DNA of 64,000 bases. Origin: Actinoplanes sandaracinus. Lineage in GTDB: Bacteria; Actinomycetota; Actinomycetes; Mycobacteriales; Micromonosporaceae. Position numbers and translations under genes: made by a program. Under the pieces are notes generated by a model. It searched no databases, had not been told where the DNA came from, and saw nothing but the letters and a program-made list of their open reading frames with translations. Below are positions 54,197 through 62,360 of this stretch, piece after piece (the stretch's first letter is position 1; each line of letters starts with the position of its first letter). The stretch is from the NCBI RefSeq assembly GCF_030009775.1, contig NZ_JASCTH010000025.1:89383-153382 (forward strand), in the 5' to 3' direction.

Positions 54197-54507
54197 GCAA
54201 ACACCTCGAGATCTATAGAGCCCGAGGATCATAAGGGTGGCCCCTGATCTGCGGCGACCCCTTAACCGGCAGTTTTGAAGGGGTGTCCGGCGTTGTTGAT
54301 CACCACTGGCCGCCGGACGGCCGTGCGACCGGCACAGGGGTGCCACCGGCCCCGCAACGCATGCCGCGTCCCGGCCACCTAGTGTGTCGGGTTTTCACCT
54401 TTCGGAGTACACGGATGCGGGCCTCCGCCATCCGTCAGCCCCGCCGCCCCGGCCCTCTCGCGGCCCGCGGGCGGCGGCCCGGCGGATCGCGACGTAGCGT
54501 TGGTGCG
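54197..54507. other. Divergent intergenic region before selO
   Basis: 311 bases. An inverted repeat, ACCCCTT at 54258-54264 and AAGGGGT at 54279-54285, lies near a CTATAGAG-containing stretch that may serve the leftward DUF2752 promoter. Toward selO the DNA is coding-like in part but has no supported gene. Confidence 0.5.
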
Positions 54508-55935
54508 GTGAGCGACGCCCCCACCCTCGGTACCCGTTTCGCCGACGAACTGCCTGAGATGGCGGTGCCGTGGCAGGCCGCCGAGCCGCCCGCGCCGCGC
54601 CTGCTCGTCCTCAACGAGCCGCTCGCCGCCGAGCTCGGCCTCGACGCCGGCTGGCTGCGCGGCCCCGACGGCCTGCGGTTCCTCACCGGCACCGGCCTGC
54701 CCGACGGCGCCAAGCCGGTCGCCCAGGCCTACGCCGGCCACCAGTTCGGCGGCTACTCACCCCGCCTCGGCGACGGCCGGGCGCTGCTTCTGGGTGAGAT
54801 CGACGGCCGCGATCTGCACCTCAAAGGCTCCGGCCGCACCCCCTTCGCCCGTGGTGGCGACGGGCTGGCCGCGGTCGGGCCGATGCTGCGCGAGTTCGTG
54901 ATCAGCGAGGCCATGCACGCCCTCGGCATCCCCACCACCCGGTCGCTCGCGGTGATCGCCACCGGGAAGTCGATCGTCCGGGACAATCTCGCGCCCGGCG
55001 CGATCCTCGTCCGGGTCGCCGCCAGCCACCTGCGGGTCGGCAGCTTCCAGTTCGCCCGCGCCACCGGTGACGACGGCCTGCTGCGCCGTCTCGCCGACCA
55101 CGCCCTCAGCCGCCACCACCCGGGCGCCGGCGACGCGTTCGGCCTCTACCGGGCGGTCGTCGGCGCGCAGGCCGACCTGGTCGCCGACTGGATGCTGACC
55201 GGCTTCGTCCACGGCGTCATGAACACCGACAACATGACGATTTCCGGCGAGACCATCGATTACGGTCCGTGCGCCTTCATGGACGCCTTCGACCCGGCGA
55301 CCGTCTTCAGCTCGATCGACGAGGGTGGGCGCTACGCCTATGGCAACCAGCCCACCATCGCCCAGTGGAACCTCGCCCGTCTCGCCGAGGCGATGCTCCC
55401 GCTCTTCGACGACGACCAGGACCGCGCCATCGCGAAAGCCACCGAGGCCCTGGGCGGTTTCCGCACCCGCTATGCCGCCGCGACGCTCGCCGGATTCCGC
55501 GCCAAGCTCGGCCTGCGCGAGGCCGACACGGCCCTCACCGAGGACCTGCTGGCCCTGCTCAAGACCCACCGCACCGACTTCACCTCGTTCTTCCGCCAGC
55601 TGGCGGCCGACGAGGCCGCCCGCCGCGCCGGCGAGCCGGCGCAGACCGCGCGGCGGACGCCGGAGGAATCACCCGACCCCTTCCTCGACTGGATCAAACG
55701 GTGGCGCGCCCTCGATCCCGACCTCGACGCGATGAACCGCGCCAACCCGGTCTACATCCCCCGCAACCACCTCGTCGAGGAGGCCCTCGCCGCCGCCACC
55801 GACGGCGACCTGGCTCCGCTGCACCGGCTCCTCGAAGCGGTCACCGCGCCGTTCGACGAGCGGCCGGGCCTCGCCCGTTTCGCCGAGCCGGCCCCGCCGG
55901 ACTTCGGCGCCTACCGCACCTTCTGCGGCACCTGA
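54508..55935 (+). CDS. selO: SelO protein adenylyltransferase (AMPylator)
   Basis: 475-residue pseudokinase-fold enzyme that transfers AMP to protein Ser, Thr or Tyr, with a role in redox stress in E. coli. Diagnostic stretches are YAGHQFGGYSPRLGDGRALLLGE, LKGSGRTPFARGGDGLA, and the metal/active-site region GVMNTDNMTISGETIDYGPCAFMD. A conserved Cys stands three residues from the C-terminus (FCGT), as in bacterial SelO. GTG 54508 (SDAPTLGTRF) is the start; further upstream codons are not SelO-like. Confidence 0.94.
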   Translation: MSDAPTLGTRFADELPEMAVPWQAAEPPAPRLLVLNEPLAAELGLDAGWLRGPDGLRFLTGTGLPDGAKPVAQAYAGHQFGGYSPRLGDGRALLLGEIDGRDLHLKGSGRTPFARGGDGLAAVGPMLREFVISEAMHALGIPTTRSLAVIATGKSIVRDNLAPGAILVRVAASHLRVGSFQFARATGDDGLLRRLADHALSRHHPGAGDAFGLYRAVVGAQADLVADWMLTGFVHGVMNTDNMTISGETIDYGPCAFMDAFDPATVFSSIDEGGRYAYGNQPTIAQWNLARLAEAMLPLFDDDQDRAIAKATEALGGFRTRYAAATLAGFRAKLGLREADTALTEDLLALLKTHRTDFTSFFRQLAADEAARRAGEPAQTARRTPEESPDPFLDWIKRWRALDPDLDAMNRANPVYIPRNHLVEEALAAATDGDLAPLHRLLEAVTAPFDERPGLARFAEPAPPDFGAYRTFCGT

Positions 55936-56330
55936 GCCTCCCACGAACCCGCGCGGCCCTCGCCCCGGCTCAGGTCTCCCCGCGGCGCCGCGTCTCCGCC
56001 CGCCTTAAACCCTCATCTCGTACGCCCAGCAGGAGGCGCTGTGGCTCCGGCGCGACGTCCGGCCCGGTCCGGACCGCTGGGCCGGCTGCGGGCTGCTGCG
56101 CGGAGACGCCCGTGGGTCAGCCCTGTTCCCGCAGCTCCCGGTGACGTGCGCACCGGCCGCCATGACGACATCGCTCGTGCCGCACCCCACTGCCCGGGAT
56201 CGCCCGCACCAGTAGTACCTGGTCCCGCGGTTCCTTCACCCCCGGGGAACTCGATGGCGTGCAGCCCCGTCCGGTCGTGGCCGCTCGTTGCCGTCAGTGG
56301 CCGCGGCGTGTCGAGCGGCATCGCGCCAAC
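55936..56330. other. Intergenic region with coding-like fragment lacking a start
   Basis: 395 bases. From about 56002 to 56214 one plus-strand frame shows the strong G/C third-position bias of real genes here (YAQQEALWLRRDVRPG, then GCGLLRGDARGSALFPQL) and ends at a stop, but has an in-frame stop before it and no early ATG or GTG. It may be a degraded gene piece. Nothing else was seen. Confidence 0.35.
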
Positions 56331-57737
56331 CTATCCGGCCCCACTGGCCGGACGCTGCAGGGCGGTGGCGAGGCGGCGTACGGCCTCGTCCATCGCGTCG
56401 GGCGGAGCCGCGGCGAAGGTCAGGCGGAGGTAGGGAGCCGGCGGTTCGGCGGCGTGCCAGGGCCGGCCGGGGAACACGATGACCCCGGCGGTGGCCGCCG
56501 CGGCCGCGATCGCCGTGTCGTCGGCGCCGTCGGGGAGGCGCGCCCACAGGTGCAGGCCACCGCGCGGGATCGTCGCCGGGACGAGGGTGGGCAGGTGTCG
56601 ATGGAGGGCGGTGAGGAGCGCGTCGCGGCGGGTGCGGAGGGCGGCGCCCAGTTGGCGGCGGTGACGCGACCACGCCGGACTGGTGACGAAGTCCAGGGTG
56701 GCCTGTTGCAGAGGGCCGGCGACGAAGAAGTCGTCGAGGAGACGGGCGGCGCGGAGGCGGGCGCCGGCGGGGCCGCGGGCGCCGAGGGCGGCCACGCGCA
56801 GCCCGGGTGCGGCCGGTTTGGTGAGAGAGCGCAGGTAGATGACGTGACCGTCGGGGTCGGTGGCGGCCAGCGGAGGTGGCGGGTCACCGTCGATGGCCAG
56901 GTCGCGGGCGTAGTCGTCCTCGATGAGGAAGGCGCCGGCGTCGCGGAGGGCGGCCATCACCGCGGGGCGGCGGGCCGGGGCGAGAGTGGCGCCGCTCGGG
57001 TTCGCGTAGAGGGGCTGGCAGTAGAAGAGGCGGGCGCCGGTGCGGGCGAACGCGGCGGCCAGCTGGTCGGGGCGGACGCCGTCGCCGTCGGTGGGGACCG
57101 GGACCACCCGCAGCCCGGCGGCGTGGGCGGTGGCGAGGGCGCCGAGGTAGGTCGGGGACTCGACGAGCAGGGTGTCGCCGGGCTCGGTGAAGGCGCGCAG
57201 GGTGGAGGACAGGGCGGCCTGACCACCGGGGCAGATCACCATGTCGTCCGCGCGCAGCCCGGTGTCGCGGGCGAACCAGGCCCGCAGATCCTCCCGTCCC
57301 TCGACCGGCCCGCGCTGCCACGACGCCGGGTGCCGGGCGGCCCGGGCGAGCGCCGCTCCCAGCGCCGCGGTCGGCTGCAGGTCGGCGTCGAGATAGCCGC
57401 CGGATAGCGGGATGGCCCCGGACGGCGGTATCGCCAGTAACGCCTGCATCTCCTCCTCGCCGAACCTGCGCGGCCCGAGAGCGACCGTCTGCCAGGACAG
57501 GTCAACAGGGGCGGCGTCGGCGAGCGGGCGGGCCGCGACGAAGGTGCCCTGCCCGGACCGGGTCTCCACCAGCCCTTCCGACACGAGCCGGCGGATGGCG
57601 GCGGCGACGGTGACCGGCGACGCGAGGTGCCGGGCGGTCAGGTCGCGCACCGACGGCAACCGAGTGCCGGGCGATGCGGCGGCCGCCACCGCCCGCAGAT
57701 CTTGGACGATCCGGTCGGCTGCGTTACTATCATTCAT
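56331..57737 (-). CDS. MocR-type GntR regulator with aminotransferase domain
   Basis: 468-residue regulator. A GntR winged helix (ASPGTRLPSVRDLTARHLASPVTVAAAIRRLVSEGLVETRSGQGTFV) is fused to a fold type I aminotransferase domain with CPGGQAALSSTLRAF, YANPSGATLAPARR, DDYARDL and the PLP-lysine motif RSLTKPAAPGLRVA. MocR proteins sense PLP or amino compounds and often control a divergent transporter, as here. ATG 57737 shares two bases with the start of the divergent EamA gene. Confidence 0.9.
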   Translation of the reverse strand: MNDSNAADRIVQDLRAVAAAASPGTRLPSVRDLTARHLASPVTVAAAIRRLVSEGLVETRSGQGTFVAARPLADAAPVDLSWQTVALGPRRFGEEEMQALLAIPPSGAIPLSGGYLDADLQPTAALGAALARAARHPASWQRGPVEGREDLRAWFARDTGLRADDMVICPGGQAALSSTLRAFTEPGDTLLVESPTYLGALATAHAAGLRVVPVPTDGDGVRPDQLAAAFARTGARLFYCQPLYANPSGATLAPARRPAVMAALRDAGAFLIEDDYARDLAIDGDPPPPLAATDPDGHVIYLRSLTKPAAPGLRVAALGARGPAGARLRAARLLDDFFVAGPLQQATLDFVTSPAWSRHRRQLGAALRTRRDALLTALHRHLPTLVPATIPRGGLHLWARLPDGADDTAIAAAAATAGVIVFPGRPWHAAEPPAPYLRLTFAAAPPDAMDEAVRRLATALQRPASGAG

Positions 57738-57760
57738 GAGAGACAAGAGTAGCGCTACTG
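57702..57760. promoter_or_regulatory. Overlapping divergent promoters of MocR and EamA genes
   Basis: For the rightward gene, TTGGAC (57702-57707), 17 bases, TACTAT (57725-57730), then ATG at 57736: a leaderless arrangement. For the leftward gene, TACTCT (minus, 57751-57746) lies 8 bases before its ATG. AGTAGCGCTACT at 57748-57759 is a perfect 12-bp palindrome and may be the MocR site. Confidence 0.65.
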
Positions 57761-58650
57761 TCACCGGCGCGATAACGCTGGGAGCGCTGGGCGTGCTCGC
57801 GTTCAGCATGTCGATTCCCGCCACCCGCGTCGCGGTGCAGCACCTCGACCCGTGGTTCGTCGCTTTCGGCCGGGCGGTCGGCGCGGCCGCCCTGGCCGCC
57901 GCCTACCTGTGGTGCAGTGGGGCGCCGCGGCCGACCCGGGAGCAGGTCCGGCGGCTGGCGATCGTGGCGCTCGGCGTGGTCGCCGGTTTCCCGCTGTTCA
58001 CCTCGCTGGCGCTGACCACGCAGACCTCGGCGCACGGGGCGGTCGTCGTCGCCCTCCTCCCGGCGTTGACCGCGATGTTCGCGGTGGTCCGTGCGGGGGA
58101 ACGGCCACCGGTGCTGTTCTGGGTGGCCAGCGGGTGCGGGCTGGTCGCGGTGCTGACCTTCCTCGTCGTCAGCGGGACGGTGCACGGATCCCTCGCGGTG
58201 ACCGACGTCTACCTGCTCGCCGCGGTGGTGCTGTGCGGGCTGGGCTACGCCGAGGGCGGCGTGCTGTCGAGACAACTGGGCGGCGCCCGGACGATCTGCT
58301 GGGCGCTGCTGGTCGCGCTGCCGGTGACCGTCCCGATCACGGTCGTCGCCGCGGTCGCGCATCCGCCGCACGCCACCGGGACCGGCTGGGCGGCGTTCGG
58401 CTATCTCACCGTGGTCTCCATGTTCCTCGGGTTCTTCGCCTGGTACGCCGGACTCGCCCGCGGGGGCATCGCCCGGGTCGGTCAGATTCAGCTCGTCCAG
58501 CCGGTGTTGACGCTGCTCTGGTCGGCGCTGCTGCTCGGCGAGACGGTCGGCTTCTCCTCGGTGGGCGCGGCCGTGCTGGTGCTCGCCTGTGTGCTGCTGA
58601 CGCAGCGCTCCCGCGCCCGGACCGTCGAGCCGGCACTGTCCACGAGATGA
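57736..58650 (+). CDS. EamA/DMT-family exporter
   Basis: 304-residue protein with about ten membrane segments and an EamA duplication: LGVLAFSMSIPATRVAV and HLDPWFVAFGRAVGAAALAAAYL in the first half, YLTVVSMFLGFFAWYAGLARGGIARVGQIQLVQPVLTLLWSALLLGE in the second. Such carriers export amino acids or small metabolites. It is under the likely control of the divergent MocR regulator. The start ATG overlaps the MocR start on the other strand, so it is probably leaderless. Confidence 0.9.
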   Translation: MRDKSSATVTGAITLGALGVLAFSMSIPATRVAVQHLDPWFVAFGRAVGAAALAAAYLWCSGAPRPTREQVRRLAIVALGVVAGFPLFTSLALTTQTSAHGAVVVALLPALTAMFAVVRAGERPPVLFWVASGCGLVAVLTFLVVSGTVHGSLAVTDVYLLAAVVLCGLGYAEGGVLSRQLGGARTICWALLVALPVTVPITVVAAVAHPPHATGTGWAAFGYLTVVSMFLGFFAWYAGLARGGIARVGQIQLVQPVLTLLWSALLLGETVGFSSVGAAVLVLACVLLTQRSRARTVEPALSTR

Positions 58651-58944
58651 CGTCCCCGCTCACACCACTTCCCGGCAAACAACCGCGGCCAAACATCGGC
58701 TGACGCCGCCCTCGCTCCCGGCCGTCCGCCCCGGCCTCGACGTCCGTGCCAGCCCTGGCCGTCTGTGGCGGCCCCGGCCGCCCGTGCCGGACCTGGTCGC
58801 CGTCGGACTCGGCACGGGCGGCGGGAACGCGGGCTCGGAGTGAAAGAGGTTCGGTGGAGGCAGCGGGCCTGGGGCGAACGAGGGGCCGGAGCCGAGGGAG
58901 AGGTGGGAATGGCGAAGGGCTTGGCGGACCGTCGGGACGGGGAC

Positions 58945-58998
58945 ACGAACGGGAACGGGGCCACGAACGGAAACGGGAACACGAACGGAAACGGGAAC
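58945..58998. repeat. 18-bp tandem repeat, three units
   Basis: Units ACGAACGGGAACGGGGCC, then twice ACGAACGGAAACGGGAAC. It would encode TNGNGN on the plus strand or PFPFV on the minus strand but is not in a supported gene. Confidence 0.85.
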
Positions 58999-59074
58999 GA
59001 GGCGGGGGACGGGAGGCGTGGTCGGACGGGGCTGGGCGGGTGGATGGCCGCGCGGGGTGAGCTAGGGTGCGGGC

Positions 59075-59176
59075 ATGAGACCGGTCGAGGCTGTCGCCGC
59101 CGCGTATGCGCGGTGGAACACGCCTGACCTGCCGCTCTACGGCAACGATCACGACCGGGCCGACTTCGCTCCCTGA
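59075..59176 (+). CDS. Possible 33-residue small ORF
   Basis: ATG followed by RPVEAVAAAYARWNTPD and LPLYGNDHDRADFAP, then a stop. AGGGTG lies just before the ATG and the codon bias is good. It could be a genuine small protein, or the surviving 5' end of a longer gene. It lies 65 bases before the MFS gene, in the same direction. Confidence 0.35.
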   Translation: MRPVEAVAAAYARWNTPDLPLYGNDHDRADFAP

Positions 59177-59241
59177 CCCGGCACGGCCCCTGTGGCCTGT
59201 CCGCCGGTCAGAAACTTCCCTCGTTCCGGGAGCGATACCCC

Positions 59242-60516
59242 ATGTCCGCTGTCACCGCTGAACCCTCGTCGTTGCGGCTGGTGCTGCGTGCGAAGTTCGT
59301 ACGCCGCCTGCTCGTCTTCAGTCAGACCGGCCGCCTGCCGATGGCCGCCGCCCCGCTCGCCCTGCTGCTGTTCGCCCGTGAGGTGCACGGCCTCGCTCTC
59401 GCCGGGCTGGTCGTGGCGGCCTACACCGCCGGGATGGCGGTGAGCGCGCCCCTGCTGGCCCGGACCGTCGACCGGTGGCGCCAACCTCCGGTGCTGTGGG
59501 CGTCGGCGCTGCTCTCCGCCGCCGGGTTCGTGGTGGTGGCCGCCAGCGCACACCGTGTCCCGGTCCTGTTGGCCGGCGCGGTGTTCGCCGGACTCGGGAC
59601 GCCGCCGCTCGAAGCCTGTCTCCGGGCCCTGTGGCCGGCGCTGGTGCCGGCCGGAAGCGTGCCGGCGGCCTATTCGCTGGACCTCGCCGTCCAGGAGGTC
59701 ATCTATGTGACCGGTCCGCTCGTGACGCTGGCGGCGGTGGGCCTGGCCGGTCCCGCCGCGGGCCTGCTGGCCGCCGCCGTGCTGCAACTCGCGGGTGTGG
59801 CCGGGTTCGCGCTGACGCCGGTCGTGCGCACGTGGCGCGGCGAGGCGGGGGAGCGGCACTGGGCGGGGCCGCTGCGCGTACCCCGCTTCGTCATGATCGT
59901 CGCCGGAGTGATCTGTGCCGGCGCGGCCGTCGGAAGTCTGCCGGTGGTCGTCACCGGCTATGCCGAGGCGGCCGGGAACCGGGCGCTGAGCGGCTGGATG
60001 CTGGCCGCGCAGGCGGTCGGGGCCCTCGCCGGCGGCCTGCTCTACACCCGGGCGACGTCCGGCGGCTCGGGCCGGTTGCCGCTGACGGCAGCGGTGTTCG
60101 CGGCCGGATACGTGCCGTTGCTGCTGGTCCCGGGGCCGGTTCCGATGGCGCTGCTGCTTGCGGTGAGCGGCCTGGCGTTGCCGCCGCTGCTGACCGCGGT
60201 CTTCCTGGCCGCCGACCGGCTGACGCCGCCCGGGACGGCGGTGGAGGCGTTCGCCTGGATCATCACCGCGTTCACGGTGGGCAGCGCGGCGGGTGCCGCG
60301 ATCACCGGCCCGCTCGTCTCCGACGGCATCCGGTACGGGTTCACGCTCGCCCCCGTGGCGGGCCTCCTCGCGGTGGCCGCCATGTGCGCGGCGACCTACC
60401 TGGGCCGCCGCCCCCACCCTGCCCCACTGCTCCTGCCGACTCCGCCCGCCGCCCCGACCAGCGAGGCAGGGCCAACCCCCGACAGAGCCCACCTAGCACC
60501 CCACCCCGAGCCGTAG
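59242..60516 (+). CDS. MFS transporter
   Basis: 424-residue protein with about twelve membrane segments. The start SLRLVLRAKFVRRLLVFSQTGRLPMAAAPLALLL and the middle motif YSLDLAVQEVIYVTGPL resemble actinomycete MFS exporters. A Pro-rich cytoplasmic tail (PTPPAAPTSEAGPTPDRA) ends the protein. The substrate is unknown. GGGAGCG precedes the ATG. Confidence 0.87.
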   Translation: MSAVTAEPSSLRLVLRAKFVRRLLVFSQTGRLPMAAAPLALLLFAREVHGLALAGLVVAAYTAGMAVSAPLLARTVDRWRQPPVLWASALLSAAGFVVVAASAHRVPVLLAGAVFAGLGTPPLEACLRALWPALVPAGSVPAAYSLDLAVQEVIYVTGPLVTLAAVGLAGPAAGLLAAAVLQLAGVAGFALTPVVRTWRGEAGERHWAGPLRVPRFVMIVAGVICAGAAVGSLPVVVTGYAEAAGNRALSGWMLAAQAVGALAGGLLYTRATSGGSGRLPLTAAVFAAGYVPLLLVPGPVPMALLLAVSGLALPPLLTAVFLAADRLTPPGTAVEAFAWIITAFTVGSAAGAAITGPLVSDGIRYGFTLAPVAGLLAVAAMCAATYLGRRPHPAPLLLPTPPAAPTSEAGPTPDRAHLAPHPEP

Positions 60517-60857
60517 CCCACCCGTCTCTCCACCCCCGATAAGGCACGCCCGCAACGGCCAGCCTCCCCGGCCGTAGCCCATCAGTACTTCCCGCCTGTG
60601 GTGGAGCGTGTGGGCTACGGCTGGCCGTCTCGGTCGTCGCCGAGCGGTGGTTTCTGCTGGTGGGGCTTGTGGGCTACGGCTGGCCGTCTCGGTCGTCGCC
60701 GAGCGGTGGTTTCTGCTGGTGGGGTTTGTGGGCTACGGCCGGGCGTCTCGGCCGTAGCCTGGTGGTGGTTTCTGTTCAGGATGGGGTGGGTGAGGGACGG
60801 CTGGGGACGCCGGCCGTCGCGTGGCAGGGGCGGTGGCTGAGGGCTGCTGCGAGCGGG
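60517..60857. other. Intergenic repeat region between MFS and SUMF1-type genes
   Basis: 341 bases between convergent genes, dominated by the 59-bp tandem repeat at 60609-60786. GGCCGTAGCCCA words at 60570-60582 are in inverted orientation to the repeats, so large hairpins can form. No supported gene. Confidence 0.65.
60609..60786. repeat. 59-bp tandem repeat, three units
   Basis: Units start at 60609, 60668 and 60727. The first two are nearly identical; the third has diverged and contains GGCTACGGCC-GGGCGTCTC-GGCCGTAGCC (60731-60759), a perfect 10-bp stem. They could be terminators between the convergent genes or a repeat family. Confidence 0.9.
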
Positions 60858-61844
60858 TCAGGTAACGGGCAGTGAGCGGGCGAGGCGGAACCCTACGTCG
60901 TCGAGACGCAGGGTGGGGTGACTGCGGCGGCGGACCGAGGCGCGGCAACTCCAGTGCTCGTCGAACCAGCCGCCGCCACGTAGTACCCGGTAGGTGCCGT
61001 AGACCTCGGCGTCGTAGACGTCCCAGCACCACTCCCAGACGTTGCCGAGCATGTCGTGCAGGCCCCAGGCGTTGGGCTGCCGGGTGCCGACCTCCCGCGG
61101 CTGTTCACCGGAGTTGTCCCGGTACCAGGCGATCTCGTCGATCGGCCCGTATCGAGGGCCGGCCGTTCCGGCTCGGCAGGCGTGTTCCCACTCGGCTTCG
61201 GTGGGCAGCCGGTACCCGTCCGCGTCGCGTTGCCAGATGACACCGGGAGTGCCGTCACCCAGCAGGACATCCCCGCCGGGCAGCAGCCCCTCGTCAAGCG
61301 GGATGGGACTGTTCCGCTCGATCGGCCCACCCGGCGGAAGTGACCCGTGGGGCGGCCCACCCAGCGGGAACGGGCCGTTGGGCACCAGAAGGTTGTCGGG
61401 CGCAAGCGGGCCGCCCGGCGCTGGGAGGGATGGCGCCACACCGGGCGGTGTCGCGTCGGGCGGTAACGGGCCGTCGGGCGGTGGGGAGGGCGGCGTGGCA
61501 CCGGCGGCGGACAGTGGGTTGACCGGCAGTGGGATGGCTGGCGGTGGGTTGCCCAGCGGTGGGTTGACTGGCGGTGGGCTCGTTGGGTGGGTGAACCGGT
61601 ATGCGGGGGTGAGGCCGTCCCTGATGGACAGCGCGTTGCAGAAGTTCAGGGCGTCCCACCAGGACACCGTTTCGACCGGTAGGTCGTCCCCACTTGAGCC
61701 ACTCGGGTGACGGCCGCTCAATGCACCGTAGAGAGCCTGCGTTACGGGGACTGCGGCCAGCCTGAACGGCTCGACGCGGACGGTCCAGCGGCGTTGCGTG
61801 CGGCGATCGGAGAGAGTGACCTCACCCGCCGGAACTTCGATCAT
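60858..61844 (-). CDS. SUMF1-type protein with Pro/Gly-rich insert
   Basis: 328-residue protein with a formylglycine-generating-enzyme-type fold: VETVSWWDALNFCNALSIRDGLTPAYRF (56-84), DGYRLPTEAEWEHACRAG (209-226), NAWGLHDMLGNVWEWCWDVY and RVLRGGGWFDEHWSCRASVRRRSHP. Between 86 and 197 an insert of about 110 residues is Pro/Gly-rich (NPPLGNPPPAIPLPVNPL, LPPGGPIERNSP) and interrupts the fold. The two active-site cysteines of true FGE are not seen in GGGWFDEHWS; only the CRAS cysteine remains, so formylglycine formation is unlikely. It may be a structural or binding relative. Confidence 0.85.
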   Translation of the reverse strand: MIEVPAGEVTLSDRRTQRRWTVRVEPFRLAAVPVTQALYGALSGRHPSGSSGDDLPVETVSWWDALNFCNALSIRDGLTPAYRFTHPTSPPPVNPPLGNPPPAIPLPVNPLSAAGATPPSPPPDGPLPPDATPPGVAPSLPAPGGPLAPDNLLVPNGPFPLGGPPHGSLPPGGPIERNSPIPLDEGLLPGGDVLLGDGTPGVIWQRDADGYRLPTEAEWEHACRAGTAGPRYGPIDEIAWYRDNSGEQPREVGTRQPNAWGLHDMLGNVWEWCWDVYDAEVYGTYRVLRGGGWFDEHWSCRASVRRRSHPTLRLDDVGFRLARSLPVT

Positions 61845-62044
61845 CGGTTGTTGAGTCTATTCCTGCCGGGGTCAGCGTCTTACGGGCGTGCGCCCGCTTC
61901 GTCGCTGGCGCATCCGTTGTCTCTGCCGTGACCCATGCCGGTGCTCAGGCGGGGTAGCGGAGTCGTATCCCATGCTTACCGCCTCACCGGTCGGCGTGCG
62001 CGGCCGCTCAGCCGAGACCGCCGGGGTAGCGCCAATCGAGAGTC

Positions 62045-62085
62045 GACACCCGTAGCGGGTGTCACTCACACCCGCTACGGGTGTC
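62045..62085. repeat. 18-bp perfect inverted repeat, itself palindromic
   Basis: GACACCCGTAGCGGGTGT and its exact complement flank the 5-base loop CACTC. Each arm is also a near-palindrome (ACACCCG / CGGGTGT), so four half-sites line up. It could be a terminator or a tandem operator. Confidence 0.8.
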
Positions 62086-62127
62086 AGCTTTTCTGCGACA
62101 AGGTAGGCCCCACTGCGATAGGCCGCG

Positions 62128-62290
62128 GTGGCGGTCCACGCCTGCCGTGGGCGGTGCGGCGGTCCACGCCTGCGGTGGGCGGCGGGTTGTGGCTTTGGGC
62201 TGGGTGGGTTGGGTCGTGGGTTTGGAGGGCGGCGGGGGACTGTGGGTTTGGAGGGTAGCGGCGGGGCTTCAGAACGGCGGGAGCGGCGGG
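62128..62290. repeat. G-rich plus strand with short direct repeats
   Basis: GGCGGTCCACGCCTGC occurs twice, and GTGGGTTTGGAGGG twice, within a stretch of many GG and GGG runs. Such DNA could form G-quadruplex structures on the plus strand. It has no coding character. Confidence 0.55.
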
Positions 62291-62321
62291 GTGTGATGTC
62301 GTACAGGCGGAAAGTGATTGT

Positions 62322-62352
62322 TTGACCTGGAGTGCGCTCCAGGTCATAGCGT
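62322..62352 (+). promoter_or_regulatory. MerR-type promoter of aldo/keto reductase gene
   Basis: TTGACC (62322-62327) and TAGCGT (62347-62352) are spaced 19 bp. The spacer holds TGACCTGGAG-TGCG-CTCCAGGTCA, a perfect 10-bp dyad (62323-62346). Stretched spacers with such dyads are typical targets of MerR-family activators. No MerR gene lies in the window nearby. Confidence 0.8.
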
Positions 62353-62360
62353 CGTCGGGC

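Larger units (their letters stand above)
58651..59241. other. Gene-poor region with tandem repeats and a small ORF
   Basis: 591 bases between the EamA and MFS genes. It contains GC-rich, low-complexity sequence (repeated GGCCG and GACGTC-like words near 58720-58800), the 18-bp repeat at 58945-58998, and a possible 33-codon ORF at 59075-59176. Long open frames here lack normal amino acid composition (very rich in Arg and Gly) and are not supported. Confidence 0.6.
61845..62360. other. Divergent intergenic region with hairpin, G-rich repeats and MerR operator
   Basis: 516 bases between the SUMF1-type and aldo/keto reductase genes. From left to right: plain GC-rich DNA, the 18-bp hairpin (62045-62085), G-rich repeats (62128-62290), and the MerR-type promoter (62322-62352). 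No supported gene. Confidence 0.65.

Noticed and set aside
58945..58998. CRISPR array
   Set aside because: Units are 18 bp with no spacers between them; this is a simple tandem repeat.
58765..59127. Open frame encoding TNGNGN repeats
   Set aside because: Composition is driven by the 18-bp repeat, there is no ribosome site, and no homologous pattern is known to me.
60609..60786. CRISPR array
   Set aside because: The 59-bp units are contiguous, with no unique spacers, and no cas genes are present.
60858..61844. Diversity-generating retroelement target protein
   Set aside because: The C-terminal fold is of the right kind, but no reverse transcriptase or template repeat is visible in the window.
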